The notes under the pieces were generated by a model. The model was given only the letters and a program-made list of their open reading frames with translations, did not search any database and was not told the DNA's origin. The position numbers were made by a program, and so were the translations under genes. A stretch of 64,000 nt of DNA from Pseudobutyrivibrio sp. UBA3626 (GTDB lineage: Bacteria > Bacillota > Clostridia > Lachnospirales > Lachnospiraceae). Below are positions 1-7,693 of this stretch, in pieces. The stretch's first letter is position 1, and every line of letters starts with the position of its first letter. The stretch covers positions 86,919 through 150,918 of the forward strand of contig DFLF01000013.1 of NCBI GenBank assembly GCA_002373675.1, read 5' to 3'.

Positions 1-345
1 TTATTAAAGGGATTAACAGAGGAGCAAATAAAGAAAGTAAAAGCCTGCAAGAATGCGGAAGAGATTCTAGCACTTGCCAAAGAAGAAGGAGTAACCCTTA
101 GCGAAGAGCAACTAGAAGCTGTATCAGGTGGTTGTGGAATCAAAATCAAGAGTCCCTATGACTATGCTGTAGAGCAGACACTTGATCAGGCTTCTCCCTA
201 TAAAATCAAAACGGAATGTCCTAGTTGTGGTTCTCGTAATTACACACAAAAACATGAGACCCAGATGACCAATATTCAATATACTTATGTCCATTTCACA
301 TGCAATGACTGTGGTTGCACTTGGAGTAAGGATCTAATGAAATAG
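1..345 (+). CDS. Nif11-like leader peptide protein with C-terminal zinc ribbon (5' truncated by window)
   Basis: The frame is open from base 1 to a TAG at 343-345; the start lies upstream of the window. The visible 114 residues begin with a Nif11/NHLP-type helical leader (LTEEQIKKVKAC, EEILALAKEEGVTLSEEQLEAVSGG). It ends in the double-glycine site typical of leaders processed by a C39 peptidase/ABC exporter. What follows is not a short core peptide but about 70 residues with two cysteine pairs (CPSCG, then CNDCGC) spaced like a zinc ribbon. The family is known for precursors of ribosomally made, modified peptides in Clostridia. Whether this one is a precursor or a regulatory protein that borrowed the leader cannot be decided here, because its export and modification genes would be upstream. 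A hairpin terminator follows. Confidence 0.7.
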   Translation, partial: LLKGLTEEQIKKVKACKNAEEILALAKEEGVTLSEEQLEAVSGGCGIKIKSPYDYAVEQTLDQASPYKIKTECPSCGSRNYTQKHETQMTNIQYTYVHFTCNDCGCTWSKDLMK

Positions 346-378
346 AAAGAAGATACAATAAATTATGATAATAATATT

Positions 379-423
379 AAGGTCTTCATTGATAATTTAA
401 CTTATCAAGAGGAGACCTTTTTA
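379..423 (+). terminator. Rho-independent terminator of the Nif11-like gene
   Basis: Stem AAGGTCT (379-385) pairs with AGACCTT (413-419), with an inner GATAA/TTATC stem, followed by a T run to 422. Confidence 0.75.
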
Positions 424-441
424 ATATAATGAAAATTTCTC

Positions 442-470
442 TTGCAATTTTAATCCCATTCTTATATAAT
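442..470 (+). promoter_or_regulatory. Original promoter of the interrupted tRNA-Lys gene
   Basis: TTGCAA (442-447), a 17-base spacer and TATAAT (465-470) form a near-consensus sigma-A promoter ending 24 bases before the tRNA 5' half at 495. It now drives only the truncated tRNA copy. Confidence 0.7.
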
Positions 471-494
471 AGTCTTTGCGTGAAAATAAGATAT

Positions 495-533
495 GCGCGA
501 TTAGCTCAGCTGGCAGAGCACCTGACTCTTAAT
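495..533 (+). repeat. attL: 39-bp 5' half of tRNA-Lys left behind by the prophage
   Basis: These 39 bases are identical to 8796-8834, the 5' half of the complete tRNA-Lys, from the acceptor stem through the anticodon loop (ends ACTCTTAAT). Downstream the sequence diverges (AAAGATA here, CAGGGTG at the right copy). It is the host-derived 5' half of the original gene; without its 3' half it cannot fold as a tRNA. Confidence 0.9.
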
Positions 534-550
534 AAAGATATATTAGAAGC

Positions 551-1453
551 CTATGCGCTTCTTTTTTTTTGCGAAAAATCGAAAAAACAATCATCAATCT
601 TATATAGATCTACTTTCAACAGATCGCAAATTTGAGCAACGTGCAAATAATTAAGAGTGACATTATAAGAGCTATGTCCCATAAGTAAGCGCAAGAACTC
701 TAAACTTCCACCACCAGCAATAAAGCTGGTAGCAAAAGTATGACGCAACAAATGAGCAGTAAGACGCTTAACACCTGAAGCGGTTTTTAGTCTTTGAATC
801 ATCATTTTAACAGTTGAATTATTTATAGGTTCATTATCATTTTTAACAAAAGCAAATTCACAAGAATGAACACTATCAAAATAAAGTTTAAAATAATCAA
901 TAAGAAACTCAGGAAGAGGAACAACACGCTTTTTACTTCCTTTACCAATAAAAGAAATAAAAGCTAAATCAAAATTAAAGTCGCTTCTTTTTAAATTGAC
1001 TACTTCACCACGTCTAAGACCACAATCAAGCATCAAATGAAAAATTAAATAATTTCTCAAAGAAATCATATCAGTAAAATCAAAGCACGCGTCAATAGAA
1101 GCGACATCTGAAGCAGTCAAAGGTATTTTTTCTTCATGATCAGATCTAAGACTTTTAACAGCTATACAATAATTTTTATTAATATAGCCATGATCATACA
1201 TAAAAGAGCAGAACGCACGAACCGCGCGAAAATATGTATTTATACTAGTATTCTTGATATTACAATCACGCAAATATAACATATAATCTTGAAAAACACT
1301 TAAATTAAATACAGAAGTAGAATCTAAATTATAATTCAAGCTTAACCAATCATAGAATTTTTTAAGACTATCATCATAAAAAACAACAGTCTCTGGAGAA
1401 CAATATATAGATCTATTAATAAGAAATTCATTTTTTACATCTAAACAATTCAT
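551..1453 (-). CDS. Tyrosine recombinase (phage integrase)
   Basis: A 300-residue XerC/D-like site-specific recombinase that should catalyse integration and excision at the tRNA-Lys repeat. An N-terminal SAM-like core-binding domain spans roughly residues 5-95. The catalytic domain shows R147 (GLRRGE), beta-hairpin K171 (GKGSKK), H234-x-x-R237 (HLLRH), H260 (MGHSS) and nucleophile Y269 (NYLHV), so the catalytic set is complete. It sits immediately inside attL with its 3' end 17 bases from the repeat. It is the last gene of the leftward operon and follows a 72-residue gene with no gap. The first ATG is the only sensible start. Many inoviruses borrow host XerCD, so carrying its own integrase is worth noting. 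Confidence 0.92.
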   Translation of the reverse strand: MNCLDVKNEFLINRSIYCSPETVVFYDDSLKKFYDWLSLNYNLDSTSVFNLSVFQDYMLYLRDCNIKNTSINTYFRAVRAFCSFMYDHGYINKNYCIAVKSLRSDHEEKIPLTASDVASIDACFDFTDMISLRNYLIFHLMLDCGLRRGEVVNLKRSDFNFDLAFISFIGKGSKKRVVPLPEFLIDYFKLYFDSVHSCEFAFVKNDNEPINNSTVKMMIQRLKTASGVKRLTAHLLRHTFATSFIAGGGSLEFLRLLMGHSSYNVTLNYLHVAQICDLLKVDLYKIDDCFFDFSQKKRSA

Positions 1454-1672
1454 TTATAACACCTCACAATCAAAAATATTAAGATTAAGACACTTTTTTA
1501 ATTCAGTTTTATTAGTTATAACAGTAAATCCTGAAGTTTTACTTTTATTTTTAAGTAAAAAATCTTTCACAACAATAATAGGAACAACAAAACAATCAAA
1601 AGTATCATTATCAATAAAAATATAACTTTCAATACAAGATTGATTCAGATCAACAAAAACATTAATATCCAT
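1454..1672 (-). CDS. Small prophage protein of unknown function
   Basis: A 72-residue ORF (MDINVFVDLNQSC... to NIFDCEVL) ending exactly where the integrase start codon begins, so the two are translationally linked. It is acidic, without a membrane segment, with alternating hydrophobic stretches (FDCFVVPIIVVKDFLL, GFTVITNKTELKKCL) that suggest a small alpha/beta fold. I do not recognise a family. Its position beside int makes an excisionase or recombination-directionality role possible, but nothing in the sequence shows a DNA-binding motif. Confidence 0.6.
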   Translation of the reverse strand: MDINVFVDLNQSCIESYIFIDNDTFDCFVVPIIVVKDFLLKNKSKTSGFTVITNKTELKKCLNLNIFDCEVL

Positions 1673-1718
1673 AAATTAAAACCTCATTTCTTGAAAAATA
1701 GTAAATATCTTGTTATAA

Positions 1719-3287
1719 TCACTCATATAAAGCACCGTCTACTTTGTTTACGATAGCAAAGTTTGACTTATCAACTTTAATTTTAGGCAACTCTTTTTGT
1801 TGGAGTTGTCTAATTTTTTTAACTTTATAATCATTTGCAAACTTTATATCATTATCATTCAACGAGCAAAGAGCAACAACAACATCTTCATAAAAGCTAT
1901 TATCATTATTTAAATTATGATAAGCAGAATAAGTTATAGTTTTTCTTAATAAATCTTTTTTTACAATCTCAGCATTAAGCTTAGAATCATACTTTCTAAC
2001 AAGCTTAAGATCACGTTTTTTAACATTACAATCAACCAGCTTTACAGATTTTAAGCTTTTCCAGAAAGCACAATCAGGCGCACGCGATTTATTATGCAAA
2101 TTATCTTTATCAGGATTAAAGCTGGTAAGCCTTAAGACATGATTAGTAAGATAATCAATAATAATAGGTCTATTATCTAGAAAATCATATACACGTCTAT
2201 TTACACCAGCATTAAATTCATTAAATGGTATAAGCATATAAGATTTACTATGTTTTCTCATAACCTGATATTCAACATTTGTTATCAAATTAATCTTTGG
2301 TGTAAGACGATCAGCAAGAGCTTTAACCTCATCATGAGTATAATTAACACGATCTTCTAATACATCAGAGCATAAAGCTTTACTTTCTAGATCAGAACCA
2401 AAATCATAATAAAATTGTAACCTTGCATAATCAATATACTTCCAATCATGCTTTAAAAAAGCTTTTTCATAAACATATAGATCATAACGATTAATAAGAC
2501 CATTGAAGAACCAAAGCTTGAAGAAAAAACTCTTATATCCCATTTCAACAACTTCTTTAGATTTCAAATAACATCTTACAAAAACTTTGTCAGACCGCTT
2601 ACCCAGTGCTACATAATCAATATCAAAATCAGCTTTACCCTTGAAAGATACGTGCATATTACAACCACGAAATCTAGAAACTTGCATTTTAGCGAAGTTA
2701 TCAGGACTAAAAAACTTTTCAGGATTAAGCAAATAATTAGAATGAAAAGCAAAATCTGCACGATTTTCTAAAGTATAATCTATTTCTAGATTAAAGAAAT
2801 CAGCTATAATCTTTACATATTCAAAGCTTTTATCAAAAGCCTTATTTACTCCATAGAGCCAAAGAGCATAAGATCTAATTTGCACAATGCACTCAGGAGT
2901 AACAGAAGAATCTTCGTCTTTATCCTTTGGCGGAACGATAGGTGCAAAAATCATATCAAAAAAATCATTTTTAGTAAGCCAAACATTATAATACTTACCA
3001 AAATGCATATTTTTTAGATCTAAAGCACTATCAAAACCAAGAAGATAAAAAGGCACAGTGCCAAATTCTGAACAATCTTCTTTAAATTTACTAAAGAATC
3101 TTCTAAACTTGATAACATTTAGATCAGTAGTTTCTTTAAGAAATGAATTCTTAAACTTAACCGAATAATAGAACGTGTCTATATTATGCAAAAATTTCTT
3201 TTGCTTAAAATCAAACCAATAATTGTTATTATCAGAATCAAATTCTTTAAAAATCAAACAATTATTTATTAATCTATCGTCTAACAT
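1719..3287 (-). CDS. Rolling-circle replication initiator, Rep_trans/RstA-like
   Basis: A 522-residue protein whose middle resembles the Rep_trans family (pT181 RepC and the RstA protein of filamentous phage CTX): ENRADFAFHSN near residue 180, then VALGKRSDKVFVRCYLKSKEV near 227-247, corresponding to the family's R-x-D strand and its G-R/K-S-D-K...R-x-Y-x-K segment. Such proteins nick one strand at a double-strand origin to start rolling-circle synthesis. The C-terminal 150 residues are basic and Lys-rich. The gene begins at ATG with a good ribosome site (GGAAAGGGG) and lies just downstream of a palindrome cluster (3288-3449) that is the natural origin candidate. Assignment is by motif only; an HUH initiator is less likely because no HxH signature is seen. 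Confidence 0.7.
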   Translation of the reverse strand: MLDDRLINNCLIFKEFDSDNNNYWFDFKQKKFLHNIDTFYYSVKFKNSFLKETTDLNVIKFRRFFSKFKEDCSEFGTVPFYLLGFDSALDLKNMHFGKYYNVWLTKNDFFDMIFAPIVPPKDKDEDSSVTPECIVQIRSYALWLYGVNKAFDKSFEYVKIIADFFNLEIDYTLENRADFAFHSNYLLNPEKFFSPDNFAKMQVSRFRGCNMHVSFKGKADFDIDYVALGKRSDKVFVRCYLKSKEVVEMGYKSFFFKLWFFNGLINRYDLYVYEKAFLKHDWKYIDYARLQFYYDFGSDLESKALCSDVLEDRVNYTHDEVKALADRLTPKINLITNVEYQVMRKHSKSYMLIPFNEFNAGVNRRVYDFLDNRPIIIDYLTNHVLRLTSFNPDKDNLHNKSRAPDCAFWKSLKSVKLVDCNVKKRDLKLVRKYDSKLNAEIVKKDLLRKTITYSAYHNLNNDNSFYEDVVVALCSLNDNDIKFANDYKVKKIRQLQQKELPKIKVDKSNFAIVNKVDGALYE

Positions 3288-3294
3288 TTCAACC

Positions 3295-3425
3295 CCTTTC
3301 CATTTTTTCGCGAAAAGGCGATTTCGCGAAATTTTAAAAATGGCTTTCAGCCTTAGAAAACACTAGCTTTGTAGTGTTTTTTCTATGAGTTTTGAGACCA
3401 CCTATTAGAGAAAGGTGGCGCAAAA
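3295..3425. promoter_or_regulatory. Palindrome cluster upstream of rep: origin candidate
   Basis: The gap between zot and rep holds two copies of palindrome TTTCGCGAAA (3306-3315 and 3322-3331, 16 bases apart), a GGCT/AGCC hairpin (3342-3352), a terminator-like hairpin AAAACACTA/TAGTGTTTT (3357-3380) with a T run, and CCACCT/AGGTGG (3398-3418). This density, right before the initiator gene, suits a rolling-circle origin or Rep binding site. Confidence 0.55.
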
Positions 3426-3449
3426 CTTTGCAGCTTTTGAAAAATATTC

Positions 3450-4352
3450 TTATTTCGGCGGTTGTTCGCCAGCTGAAGCTGGCGAACTTTCCGCCGAATC
3501 TTCATCATTTTTTCCAAAAAGAATATCAAAAGCTTCTTTGCGCTTGTCTTTCTCCTGCTGGGCATTCAACTTCATTTGATCTACTTGCTCAAAAGTATCA
3601 TATAAATCATAAAAATCATCATCAGCTATAAATTCCCTAATGAATTTAGCCTTTGCTTTCTTACCAGCAAATACAGAATCGTAATCGTCCTTTTGGAAAT
3701 AGTAATTCTTAAAGTATCTATCAGCAGAAAGTACGTTCCTACATATAACTGTATAATTAGCAATATCCCTGATTTTTTTAGGTATTCTTTCGTAGATCTG
3801 AGCAGTACATAAGAATTCAAGCTCAAATTTTCGATTGAAGCTTAAAAGAGCTAATAGCTCCGCAGGGAAGCTGTGCCAATCAGAAGAATCAAAAGTTACG
3901 TGTATTTCGTCCATCATAATAATACAAGGCTTCTTTAATTTACGCGCTTTCATACTGATTTTTATAATATCTTCCCAATGTTCAATATAATCCGTAGCGT
4001 ATTTATAACCAAAATTAGCACCAATAACCATATCAGGATAAGCTTTTCTTGCACGTTCGCAATGAGCTACCATTGATAGCGTCTTGCCCTCACCTGGTAA
4101 AGCTACAAATTGATAGATTCCCCAGAATCTTCTTTGCTTTCCCTTATAAAAATCAATAAGCACCCAGCGAAAGAAATTCAACCACTTAGGTAAATGCTTA
4201 AATTTCTTAAGATGTTTAATTCTTTTACGACAAAGCAAACGAATTTTATAGTTTTCGTAATTTTCTAAATACCACTTTTTACGCTTCTTAAGGTTTAGAT
4301 CAGAAAATTCTAAAGCTTTATTTTCATAAAAACTATACTTCGCGTTTTTCAT
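3450..4352 (-). CDS. Zot/pI-like assembly ATPase of filamentous phage
   Basis: A 300-residue P-loop protein of the zonular occludens toxin/gene I type, the motor that drives extrusion of filamentous virions through the cell envelope. Walker A is ALPGEGKT (residues 84-91), Walker B CIIMMDE (143-149) followed by IH, and the sensor-like stretch ELEFLCTAQIYERIPKKIRD resembles the family's L-x-x-x-T-Q...P-x-x-x-R/I block. It overlaps the upstream small membrane protein gene by 20 bases. No clear C-terminal membrane segment is seen, unlike pI of Escherichia coli phages, so membrane attachment may come from the neighbouring two-helix protein. The C-terminal 15 residues are encoded by a large hairpin, which may explain their low-complexity composition. 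Confidence 0.85.
   Translation of the reverse strand: MKNAKYSFYENKALEFSDLNLKKRKKWYLENYENYKIRLLCRKRIKHLKKFKHLPKWLNFFRWVLIDFYKGKQRRFWGIYQFVALPGEGKTLSMVAHCERARKAYPDMVIGANFGYKYATDYIEHWEDIIKISMKARKLKKPCIIMMDEIHVTFDSSDWHSFPAELLALLSFNRKFELEFLCTAQIYERIPKKIRDIANYTVICRNVLSADRYFKNYYFQKDDYDSVFAGKKAKAKFIREFIADDDFYDLYDTFEQVDQMKLNAQQEKDKRKEAFDILFGKNDEDSAESSPASAGEQPPK
3454..3498. promoter_or_regulatory. GC-rich two-tier hairpin in the 3' end of zot (packaging-signal candidate)
   Basis: TTCGGCGG (3454-3461) pairs with CCGCCGAA (3491-3498); inside, GTTCGCCAGC (3464-3473) pairs with GCTGGCGAAC (3478-3487) around a TGAA loop. All 18 pairs are perfect, with a 2/3-base internal loop. It encodes the Ser/Ala/Pro tail of the Zot-like protein. 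Confidence 0.6.
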
Positions 4353-4584
4353 TCTTAGTAGCCTTTCTAATCTTCTTTAGATCTACTCTAGAAACAAGCT
4401 TCATCATCAGGCCATAAAGGATATATAAACCCCTAATAACAATAACCATAATCAAGCCAGTAATAGCAGAAATTAAGAAATTTACTCCCAATATCCAAAA
4501 TACAAGAATGAAAATAATAGCTAAAAACAACATAAAACCATTAAAATATTTATTAAATTCCTTATTATTAAGCATTTCGTTCAT
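4333..4584 (-). CDS. Small membrane protein, prophage morphogenesis module
   Basis: An 83-residue protein with two closely spaced membrane helices (about residues 15-35 and 37-58: FMLFLAIIFILVFWILGVNFL and ITGLIMVIVIRGLYILYGLMM) and a basic tail (RVDLKKIRKATKNEKREV). It overlaps the start of zot by 20 bases, which argues for coupled translation and joint function. In filamentous phages this slot holds a minor coat or assembly protein (pVI or a pXI-like partner). No family can be named from the sequence. The start at 4584 has an AAGAAAGGA ribosome site. Confidence 0.7.
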   Translation of the reverse strand: MNEMLNNKEFNKYFNGFMLFLAIIFILVFWILGVNFLISAITGLIMVIVIRGLYILYGLMMKLVSRVDLKKIRKATKNEKREV

Positions 4585-4623
4585 ATAAAATTTTTCCTTT
4601 CTTACTTAAATTATTACAATTAA

Positions 4624-4773
4624 CTATTGCTGCATTTGCTGATACTTTCGAACAGACGGAATAACAAACGAATTCCAAATCACAGTAAAAGCAACATCTA
4701 TTAGAACCACTCGGACAACAGTTGCAAGAATTCCTTTTTTTTTACAATCATAATATTTATATACCTTAATCAT
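4624..4773 (-). CDS. 49-residue membrane-like peptide
   Basis: A short ORF, ATG at 4773 to TAG at 4624, preceded by a strong ribosome site (GAAAGGGGATT then ATG). The product starts MIKVYKYYDCKKKGILATVV and has one hydrophobic stretch (about residues 15-42) flanked by a basic N-terminus and a Gln-rich end. It fills the gap between two membrane protein genes in the same direction, so a minor virion or assembly protein is likely. I recognise no family. The nine-A tract in codons 11-13 could allow frameshifting. Confidence 0.65.
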   Translation of the reverse strand: MIKVYKYYDCKKKGILATVVRVVLIDVAFTVIWNSFVIPSVRKYQQMQQ

Positions 4774-4787
4774 AAATAATCCCCTTT

Positions 4788-5057
4788 CTATGGAATAAAA
4801 CTTGTAGTAACGCGTCTTACTTTATCTGTAAAATAAAGCATAAATAATACTACCTGTATTGAAACTTCAATACCCAAAATAACTAAACAAGTATCAAGCG
4901 GAATGAAGTAATTAACATTATGGATCCAAGTAACAACAGTATCAATACTATCAGTTACATTTTCAAAAGCCTGATCTAGTTTAGAAGTATCAGGAATAGC
5001 GCTATTAATGAAGTTAAAACCAAAATCAATAATAGAATTAATAAAATTAGTTAGCAT
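4788..5057 (-). CDS. Minor coat-like membrane protein
   Basis: An 89-residue protein with an amphipathic N-terminal half (NFINSIIDFGFNFINSAIPDTS) and a hydrophobic segment near residues 55-75 (CLVILGIEVSIQVVLFMLYF). It lies directly after the long pIII-like gene, where pVI-type minor coat proteins usually lie in filamentous phages. The start at 5057 has an AAGGGGG-type ribosome site. Assignment is by position and topology only. Confidence 0.65.
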   Translation of the reverse strand: MLTNFINSIIDFGFNFINSAIPDTSKLDQAFENVTDSIDTVVTWIHNVNYFIPLDTCLVILGIEVSIQVVLFMLYFTDKVRRVTTSFIP

Positions 5058-5071
5058 ATAAACACCCCCTT

Positions 5072-7141
5072 TTACATAGAAAATCTAACTTTAAACTTAC
5101 AAAGACACGCATAAGCATAAGCAATAATAATAATTGCATTAACAATCATTCTGATAATTTTAAAGTATTTATCATAATTTCTAGCGTCAAATATAACAAT
5201 CTGATCTTTATCATAAAAACCACGAACAACATCTGGAGTATCAACAACCAATATAGGCGGTTCATTACCGAATTCATGAGCAAATATAAAAGGCTTAGCA
5301 TATTTATTGATAGAAAAATTAGGAGTTTTACTATTCCAATTATCAGCAATAGCTTCAGTATTAATGCTAAAAAATTCTTTAATAGCTTCTAAAATTTCTT
5401 CTAAAAGTCTTACAATCTCAGCTAATGGGTTAACTAAAGGCGAAAGCTCTATATTAGGATTAACCTCAATAGCTGGATTAACCTCAATATTAGGATTAAG
5501 CTCCGGTTGAACAATCGGCTGTATTAAAGGATTAATCTCAATTTTTGCAAACTGATCGGCAATTATATCAGCAAGAGCTTGCGGAAGAGCTTGTAATTGC
5601 GTCAATATATCAAATACATAATTAACAAGCGTTTCAATACCTACTTTCATAGCTTGAATAATATCTACAACCGCTTGATAATAAAATTCAATGCCAGCTT
5701 TCCATTCATTAAGAAAATCTTTAAAAGCATTAAATATAGCTACAGGTAAAGCTTTTATAGCTTCCAAAATAGAAGAAACAAACCCTTTAATAGAATCAAT
5801 AGCATTACCAATATTCTCGAACCCAGTATTAACACCACTTTTTATACCCTCCAAAATATCATTTGAAACACCTGAAGAATCTAATAGATCTTCTGCAACC
5901 ATAACCAAAGGCGCTAAAAAAGCTAAAGTAGCCCATTTAGGACGCTTATTGTTGTTATCATCATCATTCTTAGGGTTGCCCCCTTGACCTTCGACAACTT
6001 TCCATTGACTTTCCTCCAGCTCTAAAGCTGAAGAACCTTCAGTAATAGGCTTAGACAAAGAAACAGTAATAGAATCAAGCTTTTCAATAATTGTAGACAA
6101 ATATTGATTAAGAATAGAACTTATTTCAGCTGTAGCAACAGCACTATTATTTTCTAAAGCTTCTATAGCTCTATCTAAAGCTTCAGCGTCCGTAGCACCA
6201 TCAGAAATAGAATCTTCATAAATAGTAGTCACATTATTTCTAGTAACTGGAAGGTTAGGAGCTAATGTTCGAGCTTTACCATCACCAACAAATGAAGTAG
6301 ATCCAGTAGGATAATAAGCACGCATAGCTTGATTCTCTGAATCAACGTCCCACATGGAATAGCTACCAGCATTTAATGAAACAACACGCGAAGCGTCAAA
6401 AGTAGGACCTGAAGTAGAATCATAAAACCCTGTAGTCATTAAACCGCCGTTATACTCGTCTTTATAAATAAAACCATATTTACAACGACCAGGAATAGTA
6501 TAAGAGTTATTAGCTTTTCTTATAGAAGTTGAAGATTGTTCTTTAGAATAAGTAAAAGCATACAAAACATATTTTAGCTCACGTACTCCACCAAAATCTT
6601 TAATTGACCTTTCAGAAGGAGTAACTAAAACACTACCGCTAAATAGATTAGTTGAAGAATCAGGACTATCAAAAGTTTTATAATCACTTCTAACTTTATG
6701 AATACCATTAAGGGAATAAATATCAGCCTGAGTTAAATTATTATGTTCAGAAACACTATTATTAGAAATAGTATTAGGATTACTTTTAAAAGAATCCGTA
6801 AAATCTTTTATTACACCTATTAAAGCTGGAATAGTATTAGTTGCTATGCTTGCACCTATACCAGTAGCACCGACAGCTTGACGCTGTTTAGCCACATCTG
6901 AATCACTATCAAAGTTATCACTTATATATCTATCAATAGACGAACCTAGAGCAGATAAGCCATTATTATTAGTAACTACATAACCTGAAGAAGCAACAAC
7001 ACCAGCCAAAAGACACATAAAAGCAACATCATCAACGCCAGCTATAGCTTCAGCTTCAGGCACTTCAAATGCACCAAGAATGTTAAAACTCAATATAAAA
7101 CACAAGATTAATGCTAAAAAACGTTTTTTATTATTTTTCAT
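5072..7141 (-). CDS. pIII-like adsorption protein (secreted, C-terminally anchored)
   Basis: A 689-residue protein with an N-terminal signal peptide (KNNKKR then FLALILCFILSFNILGAF, probable cleavage near AEA-IAG) and one C-terminal membrane helix (about residues 664-683, IVNAIIIIAYAYACLCKF) followed by a short basic end. This is the topology of pIII, the receptor-binding tip protein of filamentous phages. An acidic/Asn linker sits near residues 387-398, long amphipathic helices span about 400-530, and a Pro hexapeptide repeat (E-V/L-N/S-P-x-I/V) runs from about 540 to 580. It is the largest gene of the element and lies between the small coat-like protein and the pVI-like gene. The receptor is unknown. 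No similarity to known toxins was noticed. Confidence 0.75.
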   Translation of the reverse strand: MKNNKKRFLALILCFILSFNILGAFEVPEAEAIAGVDDVAFMCLLAGVVASSGYVVTNNNGLSALGSSIDRYISDNFDSDSDVAKQRQAVGATGIGASIATNTIPALIGVIKDFTDSFKSNPNTISNNSVSEHNNLTQADIYSLNGIHKVRSDYKTFDSPDSSTNLFSGSVLVTPSERSIKDFGGVRELKYVLYAFTYSKEQSSTSIRKANNSYTIPGRCKYGFIYKDEYNGGLMTTGFYDSTSGPTFDASRVVSLNAGSYSMWDVDSENQAMRAYYPTGSTSFVGDGKARTLAPNLPVTRNNVTTIYEDSISDGATDAEALDRAIEALENNSAVATAEISSILNQYLSTIIEKLDSITVSLSKPITEGSSALELEESQWKVVEGQGGNPKNDDDNNNKRPKWATLAFLAPLVMVAEDLLDSSGVSNDILEGIKSGVNTGFENIGNAIDSIKGFVSSILEAIKALPVAIFNAFKDFLNEWKAGIEFYYQAVVDIIQAMKVGIETLVNYVFDILTQLQALPQALADIIADQFAKIEINPLIQPIVQPELNPNIEVNPAIEVNPNIELSPLVNPLAEIVRLLEEILEAIKEFFSINTEAIADNWNSKTPNFSINKYAKPFIFAHEFGNEPPILVVDTPDVVRGFYDKDQIVIFDARNYDKYFKIIRMIVNAIIIIAYAYACLCKFKVRFSM

Positions 7142-7203
7142 ATCTTAAAATAAAGGTAACACCCAACATATAAGGAAAAGAGCCGAAGCTCTTTCCTAAT
7201 GAA

Positions 7204-7389
7204 TTATGAAGCCTTAGAAATAACGCCCTTAATCTTCTTAAGTGCATAGTTAACACCAGCTGTAAGAGCAATTACACCAACGCAAGCAACAACGGAAATT
7301 CCAACAACCTGAGTAACTGTAGCACTTAAATTGTCAAATCCGCCTTGTACGTATCCAAGCATAGCTTCTGATAATACAGATGTTCCCAT
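7204..7389 (-). CDS. Major coat protein candidate (pVIII-like)
   Basis: I place the start at ATG 7389 because an AGAAAGGGG ribosome site lies just upstream; a longer frame to 7416 would put that site inside the gene. The 61-residue product begins MGTSVLSEAMLGYVQGG, has a single helix (about residues 26-46, VVGISVVACVGVIALTAGV) and ends in a Lys cluster (YALKKIKGVISKAS). An amphipathic N-terminus, one membrane helix and a basic DNA-facing C-terminus are the features of the inovirus major coat protein. The expected signal peptide is absent, so it would insert as in phages with an uncleaved coat protein. It sits directly before the pIII-like gene. Confidence 0.75.
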   Translation of the reverse strand: MGTSVLSEAMLGYVQGGFDNLSATVTQVVGISVVACVGVIALTAGVNYALKKIKGVISKAS

Positions 7390-7408
7390 TTTTTCCCCTT
7401 TCTGTAAC

Positions 7409-7684
7409 CTAAACAAAGTTACTAAAATGTTGTTTTAATATTTTATATAGCAATGCGAATACAAGCGCGCCTATCATTAATAAATTAAGATAGAATATTT
7501 TAGGAAGGTAATCGCATACTACAAGCATATAATCATGTTGCAAGTCTTGAAATTCCTTTACTTGCTGAGCTTCCGCTTCCAGCTTCTCTAAGTCAGCTGG
7601 AAGCGTAGTATTGTTTTGCGCGTCTTGCGACGCTTGGGCTTGAAGCGTTGAATTTACAACACGTTGTATATCTTCTTCATTCAT
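7409..7684 (-). CDS. Small single-pass membrane protein with N-terminal coiled coil
   Basis: A 91-residue protein. Residues 1-48 are polar and Gln/Glu/Ala-rich with heptad-like spacing (ADLEKLEAEAQQVKEFQDLQ). One membrane helix spans about 58-80 (KIFYLNLLMIGALVFALLYKIL). It lies between the ssDNA-binding-like gene and the coat gene and ends 20 bases before the coat start. A second coat or assembly protein is likely; no family is recognised. Confidence 0.7.
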   Translation of the reverse strand: MNEEDIQRVVNSTLQAQASQDAQNNTTLPADLEKLEAEAQQVKEFQDLQHDYMLVVCDYLPKIFYLNLLMIGALVFALLYKILKQHFSNFV

Positions 7685-7693
7685 AGCCTAGAC

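Noticed and set aside
495..533. A second tRNA-Lys gene
   Set aside because: Only the 5' half exists; no anticodon 3' stem, T arm or acceptor 3' strand follows.
429..635. 68-residue ORF on the plus strand through the truncated tRNA
   Set aside because: Its start has no ribosome site and it is mostly the tRNA copy and antisense of the integrase end; its only meaning is as the out-of-circle continuation of the repressor frame.
3392..3631. Plus-strand ORF opposite the end of zot
   Set aside because: Antisense shadow of zot across the hairpin; no ribosome site.
3450..4352. Enterotoxin activity because of the Zot name
   Set aside because: The similarity is to the phage assembly ATPase part; the toxin peptide region of Vibrio Zot is not recognisable.
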